Shown here piece by piece: positions 45,255 to 53,740 of a DNA stretch of 64,000 nucleotides. This DNA is from Haladaptatus sp. DYF46 (GTDB taxonomy: Archaea > Halobacteriota > Halobacteria > Halobacteriales > Haladaptataceae): positions 186,001 to 250,000 of the forward strand of contig NZ_JAJFAY010000003.1 of the NCBI RefSeq assembly GCF_021083305.1, read 5' to 3'. Positions within the stretch are counted from its first letter, which is position 1. Each line of letters begins with the position of its first letter. Under the pieces are notes generated by a model. That model had not been told where the DNA came from, made no database searches, and was given only the letters and a program-made list of their open reading frames with translations. The position numbers and the translations under genes are program-made.

Positions 45255-45635
45255 TCAGTCCGTCGTCGCCATCGCCTCGATTTCGACCGCCGCGCCCTTC
45301 GGCACCGAACCGACGCCGACCGCGCTCCGTGCCGGCGGGTCGTTCCGGAAGAACTCGCCGTAAGCGTCGTTGAACTCGTCGAAGTCGTCGATGTCGTCCA
45401 AGTAGACGGTCGTTTTGAGGACGTTTTCGAGCGAGAGTCCCTCCGATTCGAGAATCGCCCCGACGTTTTCGAGGCACTGCCGTGTCTGTTCTGCGACCGA
45501 TTCGTCGTCGAGCAACTCCCCGTCGGTCGTCAACGGCAACTGCCCAGCCGTGACGAGGACGTCTCCGTTGGTCGTCGCCTGACTGTACGCGCCGACCGCT
45601 GCCGGTGCATCGTCGGTACTGATGGTTCGCTTCAC
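45255..45635 (-). CDS. RidA family enamine/imine deaminase
   Basis: 126 residues from a GTG at 45635 (VKRTISTDDAP, read Met). A ttttaag element about 25 bases upstream supports this leaderless start; the longer frame would put that element inside the gene. GAYSQATTNGD, LENVLKTTVYLDDIDDFDEFNDAYGEFF, PPARSAVGVG (the catalytic Arg) and AAVEIEA (Glu) are RidA hallmarks. RidA hydrolyses 2-aminoacrylate and 2-aminocrotonate made by PLP enzymes such as the serine/threonine ammonia-lyase encoded about 15 kb away. Confidence 0.85.
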   Translation of the reverse strand: MKRTISTDDAPAAVGAYSQATTNGDVLVTAGQLPLTTDGELLDDESVAEQTRQCLENVGAILESEGLSLENVLKTTVYLDDIDDFDEFNDAYGEFFRNDPPARSAVGVGSVPKGAAVEIEAMATTD

Positions 45636-45951
45636 GGTCGGGGTTTCCCGTTCGAGCGTCTTAAAATCCAGCCTTACCACCGACGAGAGCACATCGTTAC
45701 GGATATTCTACCGTTCGTGGAGATTCGGACGCGATACTCGGCTTCCGCCGTCCGTGCGAATATTCGTCATCACTTCAATGGGTGAACTATTCACCATTCC
45801 CGCCTATACTATCCGAACACGATAGCGATAGCCGAGCGTCGGCTAGGCAGCGGAGTCGCCTCCGGTCAGCGTATCGACGTGCCGGAATTCCCGCTCGAAC
45901 GATGAGCGAGCGAACCGAACGGCGCCACCGACGACGGCGAGTTCACGAACC
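45636..45951. other. Divergent region ridA / folD
   Basis: About 316 bases. An inverted repeat ggtgaa-cta-ttcacc occupies 45781-45795; it could be a regulator site for either gene. No gene recognised. Confidence 0.35.
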
Positions 45952-46845
45952 ATGACTACGATAATCGACGGCAACGAGATTGCGGATGGAATCAGAACGG
46001 ACGTGAAGACGTGTGCGAACCAGTTGGCCGACGAGGGGGTGACGCCCGGACTGGCGACGGTACTGATGAGCACGGACGGGGCCAGCGAGACGTACGTCTT
46101 GATGAAACAGCGGGCCTGCGAGGAGGTCGGTATCGAGGGAATCCACCACGAGATCGACCCGGACGAACCGGCCGAAACGCTGTTCGACCGCATCGACCGA
46201 CTGAACGAAAACCCGGCCGTCGACGGGATCCTAGTCCAGATGCCCGTTCCGGAGCACATCGAAAAACGGGCGGTTTTGGAACGCATCGACCCGATGAAGG
46301 ACGTCGACGGCTTCCATCCGGAGAACGTCGGACGACTGGTCGCGGGAAACGCCCGCTACAAACCCTGTACGCCCCACGGCGTGCAGAAGATACTCGCGGC
46401 GTACGACGTCGATACCGAGGGCAAGGATGCCGTCATCGTCGGCCGTTCCGACATCGTGGGAAAGCCGATGGCGAACCTGCTCATCCAACGGGACGAAGGG
46501 GGGAATGCGACGACGACCGTCTGTCACTCCCGGACCGACGATCTCGCCGTCAAGACCCGCGGTGCCGACATCGTCGTCGCCGCGGCCGGCGTTCCCGAGA
46601 TGATAGACGGCGACATGCTCTCGGAGGGAGTGACCGTCATCGACGTGGGAATCAGTCGCGTCACCGCCGACAACGAGAAGGGCTACGAGCTCGTCGGCGA
46701 CGTGGATTTCGAGAGCGCGAAGGAGAAGGCGAACGCTATCACGCCCGTCCCGGGCGGCGTCGGGCCGCTCACGATAGCGATGCTCATGTACAACACCGTC
46801 AAGGCGGCGAGCCTGCGGTCGGGCGTCTCCATCGATCTCCCGTAG
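45952..46845 (+). CDS. folD: FolD: methylene-THF dehydrogenase/methenyl-THF cyclohydrolase
   Basis: 297 residues. The catalytic Tyr and Lys are Y48 and K52 in ASETYVLMKQRACEEVGI. QMPVPEH, PMKDVDGFHPENVGRL, KPCTPHGV, GRSDIVGKPMANLL (NAD(P) loop) and TPVPGGVGPLT complete the family pattern. It turns methylene-THF into methenyl- and then formyl-THF, the step between MetF/GlyA and Fhs in this cluster. Monocistronic, or linked to the paralogue 3' of it. Confidence 0.92.
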   Translation: MTTIIDGNEIADGIRTDVKTCANQLADEGVTPGLATVLMSTDGASETYVLMKQRACEEVGIEGIHHEIDPDEPAETLFDRIDRLNENPAVDGILVQMPVPEHIEKRAVLERIDPMKDVDGFHPENVGRLVAGNARYKPCTPHGVQKILAAYDVDTEGKDAVIVGRSDIVGKPMANLLIQRDEGGNATTTVCHSRTDDLAVKTRGADIVVAAAGVPEMIDGDMLSEGVTVIDVGISRVTADNEKGYELVGDVDFESAKEKANAITPVPGGVGPLTIAMLMYNTVKAASLRSGVSIDLP

Positions 46846-46890
46846 CGTCGACGGACGCGCTCCTAGGTCGGTCGATCGGGACGGCGGTCG

Positions 46891-47091
46891 TCAGTGCGTC
46901 TCGACGGCACCGCATTCCGGACAGGTTATCTCGACGGCGTCGGTTCCGTCCGTCCGCTGTGCGATGACGTCGTGGCTCGCTCCGCACTGTTCGTGCATGT
47001 AGATTCGGTGGTTCGCGTGGCCGTCCAACAGGATATCGCCGTCCTCGCTCGGAAGCACGATTCCGTGACAGTAGTAACACTCGCCGGTCAT
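46891..47091 (-). CDS. Small zinc-finger protein between the two folD genes
   Basis: 66 residues from the ATG at 47091: MTGECYYCHGIVLPSEDGDI... ending EITCPECGAVETH. Two CxxC pairs (CYYC and CPEC) about 48 residues apart, plus several His, suggest a single zinc site like many small haloarchaeal zinc-finger proteins. The short length and lack of other motifs leave the role open (DNA, RNA or protein binding). It lies on the opposite strand, tail to tail with folD and head to head with folD2. Confidence 0.7.
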   Translation of the reverse strand: MTGECYYCHGIVLPSEDGDILLDGHANHRIYMHEQCGASHDVIAQRTDGTDAVEITCPECGAVETH

Positions 47092-47246
47092 GGGTACACC
47101 ATCGTAACCCTCCGCCAAATATGTATCCCGCGAGTCAGCGTGGCTACCCGACGGACCGTCACATTGCCGTCGGATTCGAGCGACGAATCGTCGCGGCGGT
47201 CGATTCCCCGAAGAATACTTCTCTCCCGGCGGAGCATACGAAATCG

Positions 47247-48125
47247 ATGACAGACGCGACACTGATGCGGGGCCGACCGCTCGCGGACGACTTGCGTGCA
47301 CGGACGAGCGAGCGACTCGGCGTGCTCCGGAGTCGGGGCGTCACGCCGACGCTCGGAACGGTGCTGATGAGCGACGACGAGGCGGACGAGGCGTTTATGG
47401 ATAAAAAGCACGACACGTGCAAGGAGGTCGGGATATCGACGAAGCGGGTCGACGTTCCGCCGGACGCGCCGGCGGAGGAACTCTACCGAGCGGTCGAACG
47501 GCTCGGTGCGGACGAAGACGTGACGGCGCTGTTCGTACAGGTACCCCTCCCGGAGCACGTCGACGAACGCGCCGTCAGAAACCGCGTGCCCCCGGCGAAG
47601 GACGTCGATTGCTTCGCGCCCGTGAACCTGGGGCGTCTCGTCGTCGGATCGCCACGCGTGACGCCCGCCACCCCCGCCGCCGTGTTGCGGCTTCTCGCGG
47701 CCTACGACGTCGAAACGGCGGGTCGAGACGTGGTCATCGTCGGTCGGAACACCGCCATCTGTAAGCCGCTCGCGAACCTGCTGCTCGCCCGCGGTTCGGG
47801 CGGGGACGCGACGGTCACGGTTTGTCACACGGCGACGACGGATCTACCGGCCAAGACCCGCGATGCTGAGATTCTCGTGACGGCCGCGGGCGCTCCGCGA
47901 CTGATCGACGGGTCGATGGTTTCGGCCGGCGTTTCCGTCGTCGATATCAGCGTCAACCGCGTCGAAACCGACGACGACAAGGGGTACAAACTCGTCGGTG
48001 ACGTCGACTTCGAAGGCGTCAGGAAGAAAGCGAGCGCCATCACGCCCGTTCCGGGCGGCGTCGGGCCATTGACGCTCGAACTGATTCTGCATAACGTGGT
48101 CGAAGCTACGGAGAGACAGGCGTGA
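47247..48125 (+). CDS. Divergent second FolD paralogue
   Basis: 292 residues from the ATG at 47247 (MTDATLMRGR). The FolD order is kept: ADEAFMDKKHDTCKEVGI, VQVPLPEH, PAKDVDCFAPVNLGRL, GRNTAICKPLANLL, TPVPGGVGPLT. The catalytic Lys is present (K54), but Tyr is replaced by Phe (F50), DVDG reads DVDC, PCTPxGV reads TPATPAAV and the NAD loop GRSxxVG reads GRNTAIC. These changes could abolish or alter the cyclohydrolase or coenzyme preference. It may work on another folate-like substrate or keep only one half-reaction. Clearly diverged from the neighbouring FolD. Confidence 0.85.
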   Translation: MTDATLMRGRPLADDLRARTSERLGVLRSRGVTPTLGTVLMSDDEADEAFMDKKHDTCKEVGISTKRVDVPPDAPAEELYRAVERLGADEDVTALFVQVPLPEHVDERAVRNRVPPAKDVDCFAPVNLGRLVVGSPRVTPATPAAVLRLLAAYDVETAGRDVVIVGRNTAICKPLANLLLARGSGGDATVTVCHTATTDLPAKTRDAEILVTAAGAPRLIDGSMVSAGVSVVDISVNRVETDDDKGYKLVGDVDFEGVRKKASAITPVPGGVGPLTLELILHNVVEATERQA

Positions 48126-48842
48126 TATGGTCGGCCGAAAACAGTAGCGCGATTCCATAAGCGATCGATTATTTGACTCATTGAGGTTGGGAATCGAACG
48201 AGGAAAGGAACCACAACGCGTCGACGTGACTGAGCTTTGGGATGTGGGCATCGAAGAGGGCGCGGTTAGGAGTCAAAATGGCTCGGAGCGGGTCGAGGTT
48301 TCCGGTCGAACCGATTCCTCGTTCGCTGACGGGTAGCGAAGCGCGTGCGACGAACACCTGTTACATTCGTAGGCCTGTAATCCCACTCGGTCACGTCGTC
48401 GGAACGATGAGTTCGAAAACGCGCCCCGCCGAACCGTCTTCGTTGCCGTCCTCCTGCGTCCTCGTTCCCGGGAAAGGAGATCGTCGTGGACGCCATTAGT
48501 ATTGCGTAAATACCACAATACTAAACGTTGATGACCTCTCATCTCCTCACCCACACCACATTCTGAAGCAGTAGGCGGGAACAGAGGGTATAAAACGCTT
48601 TCTCGACGGTATTGGACGAAATAATGGGATCGTCACGCTGCATCGACCGATCACGAATGATCATATTTCCCTCACGTCTGGGGAACGATTAACCGCGTTG
48701 TATGTCGCTTTTTCTGTGAATTCTGGAATTTCACCTCCGTCACAGACGTTTGTCCTTTGGAACGTATAGGAAACTAAAAGCTACTTTATTCCGGTTAATA
48801 TTGATAATTTAGTACAATATTATCTGTCGTTCGTGCCTTCGA
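48126..48842. other. Intergenic region with inverted repeat
   Basis: About 717 bases, AT-rich in the right half. It has a 9-bp inverted repeat at 48496-48524 and no gene I can support. A minus-strand open frame (48273-48554) contains one CxxC (YECNRC) but no partner pair and no family match, so it is not called. Confidence 0.35.
48496..48524. repeat. 9-bp inverted repeat
   Basis: ttagtattg (48496-48504) and caatactaa (48516-48524) are perfect inverted repeats with an 11-base spacer. It looks like a dimer-binding site. No promoter or gene can be assigned with confidence. Confidence 0.35.
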
Positions 48843-49709
48843 TTACACCGTTTTGACGCTGTTGCGGAGCGTCCCGATGTTTTCGATATCGATTTCGATA
48901 CGGTCGCCCGCCGCGAGCGTGAAGTCGTCGGGCGGGACGAGCGACGTACCGGTCAGGAGGACCGTCAGCTCCGGCACCGAGTCGTGTTCGGTGAGGTACG
49001 AGACCAGTTCCTCGCAGGTTCGCACCATCCGTGACGTCGACGTTGAACCGTCAAACATCACTTCTCCGTCGCGTTCGATGCGCATCGTCATCGTCAGGTC
49101 GCGGGGATCACCGACCGTTTCCGGCGAGGCGATACACGGCCCGATGGCACAACAGCGATCGAATATCTTCGCCTGCGGGAGGTAAAGCGGATTTTGCCCC
49201 TCCAGCGACCGACTGCTCATGTCGTTTCCGACCGTGTACCCGACGACGTTTCCGCGAGCGACGACGACCGCCAATTCGGGTTCCGGAACGTCCCACTCGG
49301 AGTCGGAACGAATACCGACGACCTCCTCCGGTCCCACCGTTCGACTGGGCGTGGCCTTGAAGAACAGTTCCGGTCGGTCGTTCTCGAACGCGCCCTGATA
49401 CATCGAGGAACGTCCGCTCTCCTCGTTGCGGGCGTCGTTGCTCGTCTCGTACGTCACACCGGCGGCCCAAACTTCGTCGGGAACCGCCGGGCGGTCCGAC
49501 TCCGATGCGAGTTCGGTGGCATCGAGCAACGGTGCCTCGTCGAGGTGGTTTCGACACACGTCGTCCACGTCCGCTCCGACGGCGGACGCCGCCAGCGCCA
49601 ACTCGCGGAACGAGGACATGCCCGTGACCGCGGTGAGGTCGTATGCCTTCCCTTCCTCTCGCGCGAGGAGACGGGGACCATCATCCGACGATATACGGTG
49701 GTAGCGCAT
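48843..49709 (-). CDS. FAH-fold hydrolase/dehydratase, candidate 2-keto-3-deoxy sugar-acid dehydratase
   Basis: 288 residues from the ATG at 49709 (MRYHRISSDD). The FAH fold is clear: PDEVWAAGVTYETSNDAR, FFKATPSRTVGP, WDVPEPELAVVVARGNVVGYTVGNDMSSRSLEG and LLTGTSLVPPDDFTLAAGDRIEIDIENIG. Members split C-C bonds or dehydrate sugar acids with Mg2+. The gene is divergent (89 bases) from an aldehyde dehydrogenase resembling 2-oxoglutarate-semialdehyde dehydrogenases. In haloarchaeal oxidative pentose degradation, a FAH-family 2-keto-3-deoxyxylonate dehydratase precedes that dehydrogenase. Pairing is inferred. Confidence 0.75.
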   Translation of the reverse strand: MRYHRISSDDGPRLLAREEGKAYDLTAVTGMSSFRELALAASAVGADVDDVCRNHLDEAPLLDATELASESDRPAVPDEVWAAGVTYETSNDARNEESGRSSMYQGAFENDRPELFFKATPSRTVGPEEVVGIRSDSEWDVPEPELAVVVARGNVVGYTVGNDMSSRSLEGQNPLYLPQAKIFDRCCAIGPCIASPETVGDPRDLTMTMRIERDGEVMFDGSTSTSRMVRTCEELVSYLTEHDSVPELTVLLTGTSLVPPDDFTLAAGDRIEIDIENIGTLRNSVKTV

Positions 49710-49798
49710 ACCAACAGGTACGGCCTTCACTCACTAATGTTCGGTGACAAAGTGAGGAGCCAAAAGAACGGAGTAATTCACGCGCATACGATTTGACG

Positions 49799-51262
49799 AT
49801 GCCCGAAACCTACACCAACTACGTCGACGGGGAGTGGAGAGAATCGGAATCGGGCGAACAGTTCGAAGTCCACAATCCCGCAGATACGGGGGAAATCGTC
49901 GCGGAGTTCCCGCAATCGACCGCCGGGGACGCACGAGGTGCGGTCGAAGCGGCGGCAGCGGCACAGGAGGAGTGGGCCGACACGCCCGGACCGACTCGCG
50001 GGAAGGTGTTGCGTGCGACGGCGAAACGCATGGACGACCGCGAGGGCGAACTCACCGAAACGATGGTTCGCGAGGAGGGAAAGACCCGAGCGGAGGCGAA
50101 CGCGGAGGTCAATCGCGCCATCAACATCTTTTATTACTACGCCGAGCGGGCGATGGATTACGCCGGAACCCGGCAACTACCGAGTTCCGACGACCAGAAC
50201 CTCTACACGATACGCGAACCCATCGGCGTCGCCGGACTCATCACGCCGTGGAACTACCCCATCGCCATTCCTTCGTGGAAGAGCGCACCGGCGCTGGCGA
50301 CCGGAAATACGGTCGTGCTCAAACCCGCGATGGACGCGCCGACCGTCTTCGCGAAAGTGGTCGAGTGCATCGACGAGGCCGCCGACGAGTACGACGCTCC
50401 GGACGGCATCTTCAACTTCGTCACCGGAAGCGGCGAGGACGTCGGAAACGCCATCATCGAACACGAGGACGTCGACGCCGTCTCCTTCACCGGGAGTCAG
50501 TCGATCGGGGAGATGGTGTACGAACAGGCGACGAACGCCCACAAGCGCGCACAGACCGAGATGGGAAGCAAGAATCCGACCGTGGTCGCGCCGAGCGCCG
50601 ACCTCGAAACGGCGGTCGAAATCGTCGGCGGCGGTGCGTTCGGCGTCACCGGACAGGCGTGTACGGCGACCGAACGCGTCATCGTCCACGATTCGATGTA
50701 CGACGACTTCGTGGACGAGCTCGTGGAGTACGCCGAGGGCCTCGACATCGGCCCCGGTCTGGACGACCCGGACATGGGTCCGCAGGTCTCGGAGAGCGAA
50801 CTCGAATCCACCTTAGAGTACGTCGAAACGGGGCAGAAAGAGGGAGCGACGTTGGAGTACGGCGGTGAGCAACTGGACGACGAGGAACACGAGGACGGCT
50901 ACTTCGTCGAACCGACGATTTTCTCCGACGTGGATTCGGACATGCAGATCATGCAGGAGGAGGTGTTCGGCCCGTTCGTCGGCGTCATGTCGTACAGCGA
51001 CTTCGACGAAGCAATCGAAATCGCCAACGACGTTGAGTTCGGCCTGTCGGCGGGCATCGTCACGGACGACCACTCCGAAGCGAACCGCTTCGTACAGGAC
51101 GCGGACTTCGGCGTCCTGAAAGTCAACGAGAAGACGACCGGCCTCGAACTGCACGTCCCGTTCGGCGGCATGAACGCCTCGTCGAGCGAGACGTACCGCG
51201 AGCAGGGTGAGGAGGGGATGGACTACTTCACCATCATCAAGACCGTCTACGACAACTACTGA
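49799..51262 (+). CDS. Aldehyde dehydrogenase, candidate 2-oxoglutarate-semialdehyde dehydrogenase
   Basis: 487 residues from the ATG at 49799 (MPETYTNYVD); an in-frame TTG precedes it by six bases. The ALDH signature set is present: GLITPWNYPIAIPSWKSAPALATGNTVVLKPA, EMGSKNPTVV with the general-base Glu, the nucleophile Cys in FGVTGQACTATERV, and EEVFGPFVGV. It oxidises an aldehyde to an acid with NAD(P)+. The divergent FAH-fold gene suggests the 2-oxoglutarate-semialdehyde step of pentose or uronate breakdown. Betaine-aldehyde or succinate-semialdehyde activity cannot be excluded. Confidence 0.8.
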   Translation: MPETYTNYVDGEWRESESGEQFEVHNPADTGEIVAEFPQSTAGDARGAVEAAAAAQEEWADTPGPTRGKVLRATAKRMDDREGELTETMVREEGKTRAEANAEVNRAINIFYYYAERAMDYAGTRQLPSSDDQNLYTIREPIGVAGLITPWNYPIAIPSWKSAPALATGNTVVLKPAMDAPTVFAKVVECIDEAADEYDAPDGIFNFVTGSGEDVGNAIIEHEDVDAVSFTGSQSIGEMVYEQATNAHKRAQTEMGSKNPTVVAPSADLETAVEIVGGGAFGVTGQACTATERVIVHDSMYDDFVDELVEYAEGLDIGPGLDDPDMGPQVSESELESTLEYVETGQKEGATLEYGGEQLDDEEHEDGYFVEPTIFSDVDSDMQIMQEEVFGPFVGVMSYSDFDEAIEIANDVEFGLSAGIVTDDHSEANRFVQDADFGVLKVNEKTTGLELHVPFGGMNASSSETYREQGEEGMDYFTIIKTVYDNY

Positions 51263-51281
51263 CGACGGTTTCGAACCGATT

Positions 51282-51761
51282 TCACCGACGGTCGCGGACC
51301 CGTTTTTCCATCACGATTTCGTCGTACCGGCGAAAATCCAGCGGATACTCCCCGGTCTTCTCGTATCCGCGGCGACGGTACAGGTCCGGGAGGAACGGAT
51401 GTTCCCCCGGCGTCGTCAGCCAGATGGTCGCGTAGCCGTCCGCCCGAACCACGTCCTCGACGTACTCCAACAACCGGCTCCCGATGCCTTCTCCCTTCCA
51501 GTCCTCGTGGACGCCGAACCGGCTGAGTTTGACTCGGTCCTCGTCCGTCGTTTCGAGGCGGACACCGCCGACGACGCCGTCGTCTCCCTCGGCGACGTAG
51601 ACTCGATTCGTTCGAATCCACTCGGCTATGTCCGATTCGGAGACGGATTCCGCCTTCGCAGGAAATCCGAGTTCGCGATTCTCCCGGTACGCGCTGTGGT
51701 AGACGTCGACGAGCGTTTCGGCGTCCGTGACGCTCGCTCGTCGGATTTTCGGTCGGTTCAT
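51282..51761 (-). CDS. GNAT-family N-acetyltransferase
   Basis: 159 residues from the ATG at 51761 (MNRPKIRRASVTD). RRASVTDAETLVDVYHSAYRENREL starts the GNAT fold. VYVAEGDDGVVGGVRL and LSRFGVHEDWKGEGIGSRLLEYVEDVVRADGYATIWL hold the acetyl-CoA loop (xxGxGxxL). DLYRRRGYEKTGEYPLDF closes the fold. Substrate unknown; convergent with the aldehyde dehydrogenase. Confidence 0.8.
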   Translation of the reverse strand: MNRPKIRRASVTDAETLVDVYHSAYRENRELGFPAKAESVSESDIAEWIRTNRVYVAEGDDGVVGGVRLETTDEDRVKLSRFGVHEDWKGEGIGSRLLEYVEDVVRADGYATIWLTTPGEHPFLPDLYRRRGYEKTGEYPLDFRRYDEIVMEKRVRDRR

Positions 51762-51907
51762 GGTGTGGTGAGACGGCGGAAAATTGGAGTGCCCGATCAT
51801 CAAACCTCGTTTCGAGGAAGACAGCACGCGAAACGCGAGGAAATCCTCGAAAGAGGAACGGGCAGCGTATTCGGAATCCGAAAATCACACGACCGGATCG
51901 AAGCCGC

Positions 51908-52693
51908 CTAAATCGCCGTCCATCCGCCGTCGACGAACAGCAGTTCGCCGGTGATGTAGTCGGCGTCGTCGCTCGCGAGGAAGAGCGCGGGTCCGGCGAG
52001 GTCCTCCGGGAACCCCGCCCGGCCGAGCGGAACCGGTTTGATGAAGCCACCTTCGCCGGCCGCTTCCTGCGCTTCGTCGCTCCACCCCTCCGTGAACTCC
52101 GTGGCGATTTGACCGGGGGCAATGGCGTTGACGCGGATGCCGTGGTCGGCGAGTTCGAGCGCCGTCCCCTTCGTTATCATCTTGATAGCACCCTTGGTCG
52201 AGTCGTACTGCACTTGGTCGTGCTGGGCGACTTCCGAACTGATGGATGCGGTGTTGACGATACAGCCCTCCTCCCCTCGGTCGATCATGTCCTTGGCGGC
52301 GGCCTGCGTGCCGAAGAAATAGCCCCGAATGTTCGTGTGATGGAGTTCGTCGAACGCCTCTTGGTCCACATCGAGGAAGGGTTCGCTGTGTTGCATCGCG
52401 GCGTTGTTCACCATCACGTCCACGCCGCCATACTCGCGGGCCGCCTCGACCACTGCTTCCAGTTCGCCGGGTTTGGAGACGTCGGTGTGGACGAACTCCG
52501 CCGTCCCTTTGTGCTCGTCCACGATCTTCTCGTGTGTCGGCTCGCCGTCGGACTTCGGTTCCTCGCGCACGTCGGCGTTGATGACCGTCGCGCCCGCCTC
52601 GCCGAATCGAAGCGCGATTGCGCGGCCGATACCCGAACTCGCACCGGTGACGATGACCGTTTCCCCGTCGTAATCGAAGTGAACGGTTCCCAT
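51908..52693 (-). CDS. SDR-family dehydrogenase (sugar or 3-oxoacyl type)
   Basis: 261 residues from the ATG at 52693 (MGTVHFDYDG); the frame is open far upstream but that part is not coding-like. Motifs: TGASSGIGRAIALRFGEAG, NNAAMQHSEPF, NTASISSEV, catalytic YDSTKGA (Tyr-Lys) and GQIATEFT. The C-terminal ELLFVDGGWTA is typical. The close relatives by pattern are glucose 1-dehydrogenase-like SDRs. The gene lies between the GNAT and metallo-hydrolase genes, all minus strand, so a local transcript is likely. Confidence 0.85.
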   Translation of the reverse strand: MGTVHFDYDGETVIVTGASSGIGRAIALRFGEAGATVINADVREEPKSDGEPTHEKIVDEHKGTAEFVHTDVSKPGELEAVVEAAREYGGVDVMVNNAAMQHSEPFLDVDQEAFDELHHTNIRGYFFGTQAAAKDMIDRGEEGCIVNTASISSEVAQHDQVQYDSTKGAIKMITKGTALELADHGIRVNAIAPGQIATEFTEGWSDEAQEAAGEGGFIKPVPLGRAGFPEDLAGPALFLASDDADYITGELLFVDGGWTAI

Positions 52694-52779
52694 GGCTAGC
52701 AGAGTGGGGAGAAAAGATGGTAAGTATATTCGTTGCGTTCGAAAGCGAGCCCCCTCGAAACGGCCGCAAGTCGGCGTTC

Positions 52780-53643
52780 TCAGTGTTCCCGAATCGATTT
52801 CGGGCGGATGACACCCGGACGGTCGAGCGTGAGTCGGTCGCCGATGCGGATGGTCTCGAAGACGCGGGGATACTCGTACGACGAGAGGTATTTGCGGAGC
52901 GCCTTCGGGTCCGCTTCGACCCCGCGCCACACGTCCCAGTGGACCGGCGCGAAGCGGTCGAGCGAGAGCGCGTTGACCGCTTCGGCGACCTGCGCCCCGT
53001 CGTTGTACCAATCGGTGACGTAGGTTTCTCCGTCCTCGGTGTGATAGATGTTGCCCGTCGTTCCGTGAGCGAGGACGCCGAGGTCGATGTCGAACTCGTC
53101 CCCGATTTCGTAGAACGCGTCGGCGGGACGCGAGTCGCCCGGCGCGAAGAACGTCCCCGATTCGTGTTCCACGACGTAGCTCACGGGTTCCGCCGAGTCC
53201 GGGTCGTTCGCACTCCGAACGTGAATGTCGAGGTCTCCGATCGAGATGTCGTCGCCGGGTGAGACGACGTTCCGGTCCGTCTCCGATACGCGAAGGTCGC
53301 CGTCGTAGGCGGGATTCTCGAACGCTTCGTTCGGCGCGTAAACGTTCGCATCGAGGTCCTCCACGAGCGGGCCGTAGGACGGCGGGTGCATGTGATCGAT
53401 GTGTTCGTGCGTGACGAACACCGCGTCGCACATCGTCGCGTCGGCGGCGTCCATGGGAACCGGAATCATCCGAATCGTTCGCGGCGGCGACCCATCCCCG
53501 AAGTAGGGATCGAGGTACAGCGTCGTCTCCTCGGTGCGCAGGATGTACCCGTTACAGCCGAGATACCATATCGACAATCCGTCCACGTTCGCCGCTTCGA
53601 CCTCGTCACGGACGAACCAGTCACCCCAAGTCGAGTGAACCAT
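52780..53643 (-). CDS. Metallo-beta-lactamase-fold hydrolase (UlaG-like)
   Basis: 287 residues from the ATG at 53643 (MVHSTWGDWFV). Zinc motif THEHIDHMH (HxHxDH) near residue 93, later FFAPGDSRPA and a C-terminal FAPVHWD with the last His. IWYLGCNGYILRTEETTLYLDPYFG resembles UlaG-type lactonases that open ascorbate 6-phosphate or related lactones. Neighbours are an SDR and an amphi-Trp protein. If the adjacent SDR is a sugar dehydrogenase, a lactonase step would follow naturally, but this is inference. Confidence 0.75.
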   Translation of the reverse strand: MVHSTWGDWFVRDEVEAANVDGLSIWYLGCNGYILRTEETTLYLDPYFGDGSPPRTIRMIPVPMDAADATMCDAVFVTHEHIDHMHPPSYGPLVEDLDANVYAPNEAFENPAYDGDLRVSETDRNVVSPGDDISIGDLDIHVRSANDPDSAEPVSYVVEHESGTFFAPGDSRPADAFYEIGDEFDIDLGVLAHGTTGNIYHTEDGETYVTDWYNDGAQVAEAVNALSLDRFAPVHWDVWRGVEADPKALRKYLSSYEYPRVFETIRIGDRLTLDRPGVIRPKSIREH

Positions 53644-53740
53644 GACGGCATGAACTAACGGACGGAAACGCATAACAGTGATTGCCACCGTCGGAGATGG
53701 GTCCCGTTGGTGACGATCGGTGGAAAATCGCCGGTTCGAA

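Noticed and set aside
48266..48554. Two overlapping minus-strand frames, one with YECNRC
   Set aside because: Only one CxxC pair, no second metal-binding pair, basic composition unlike the other proteins, and no consistent frame.
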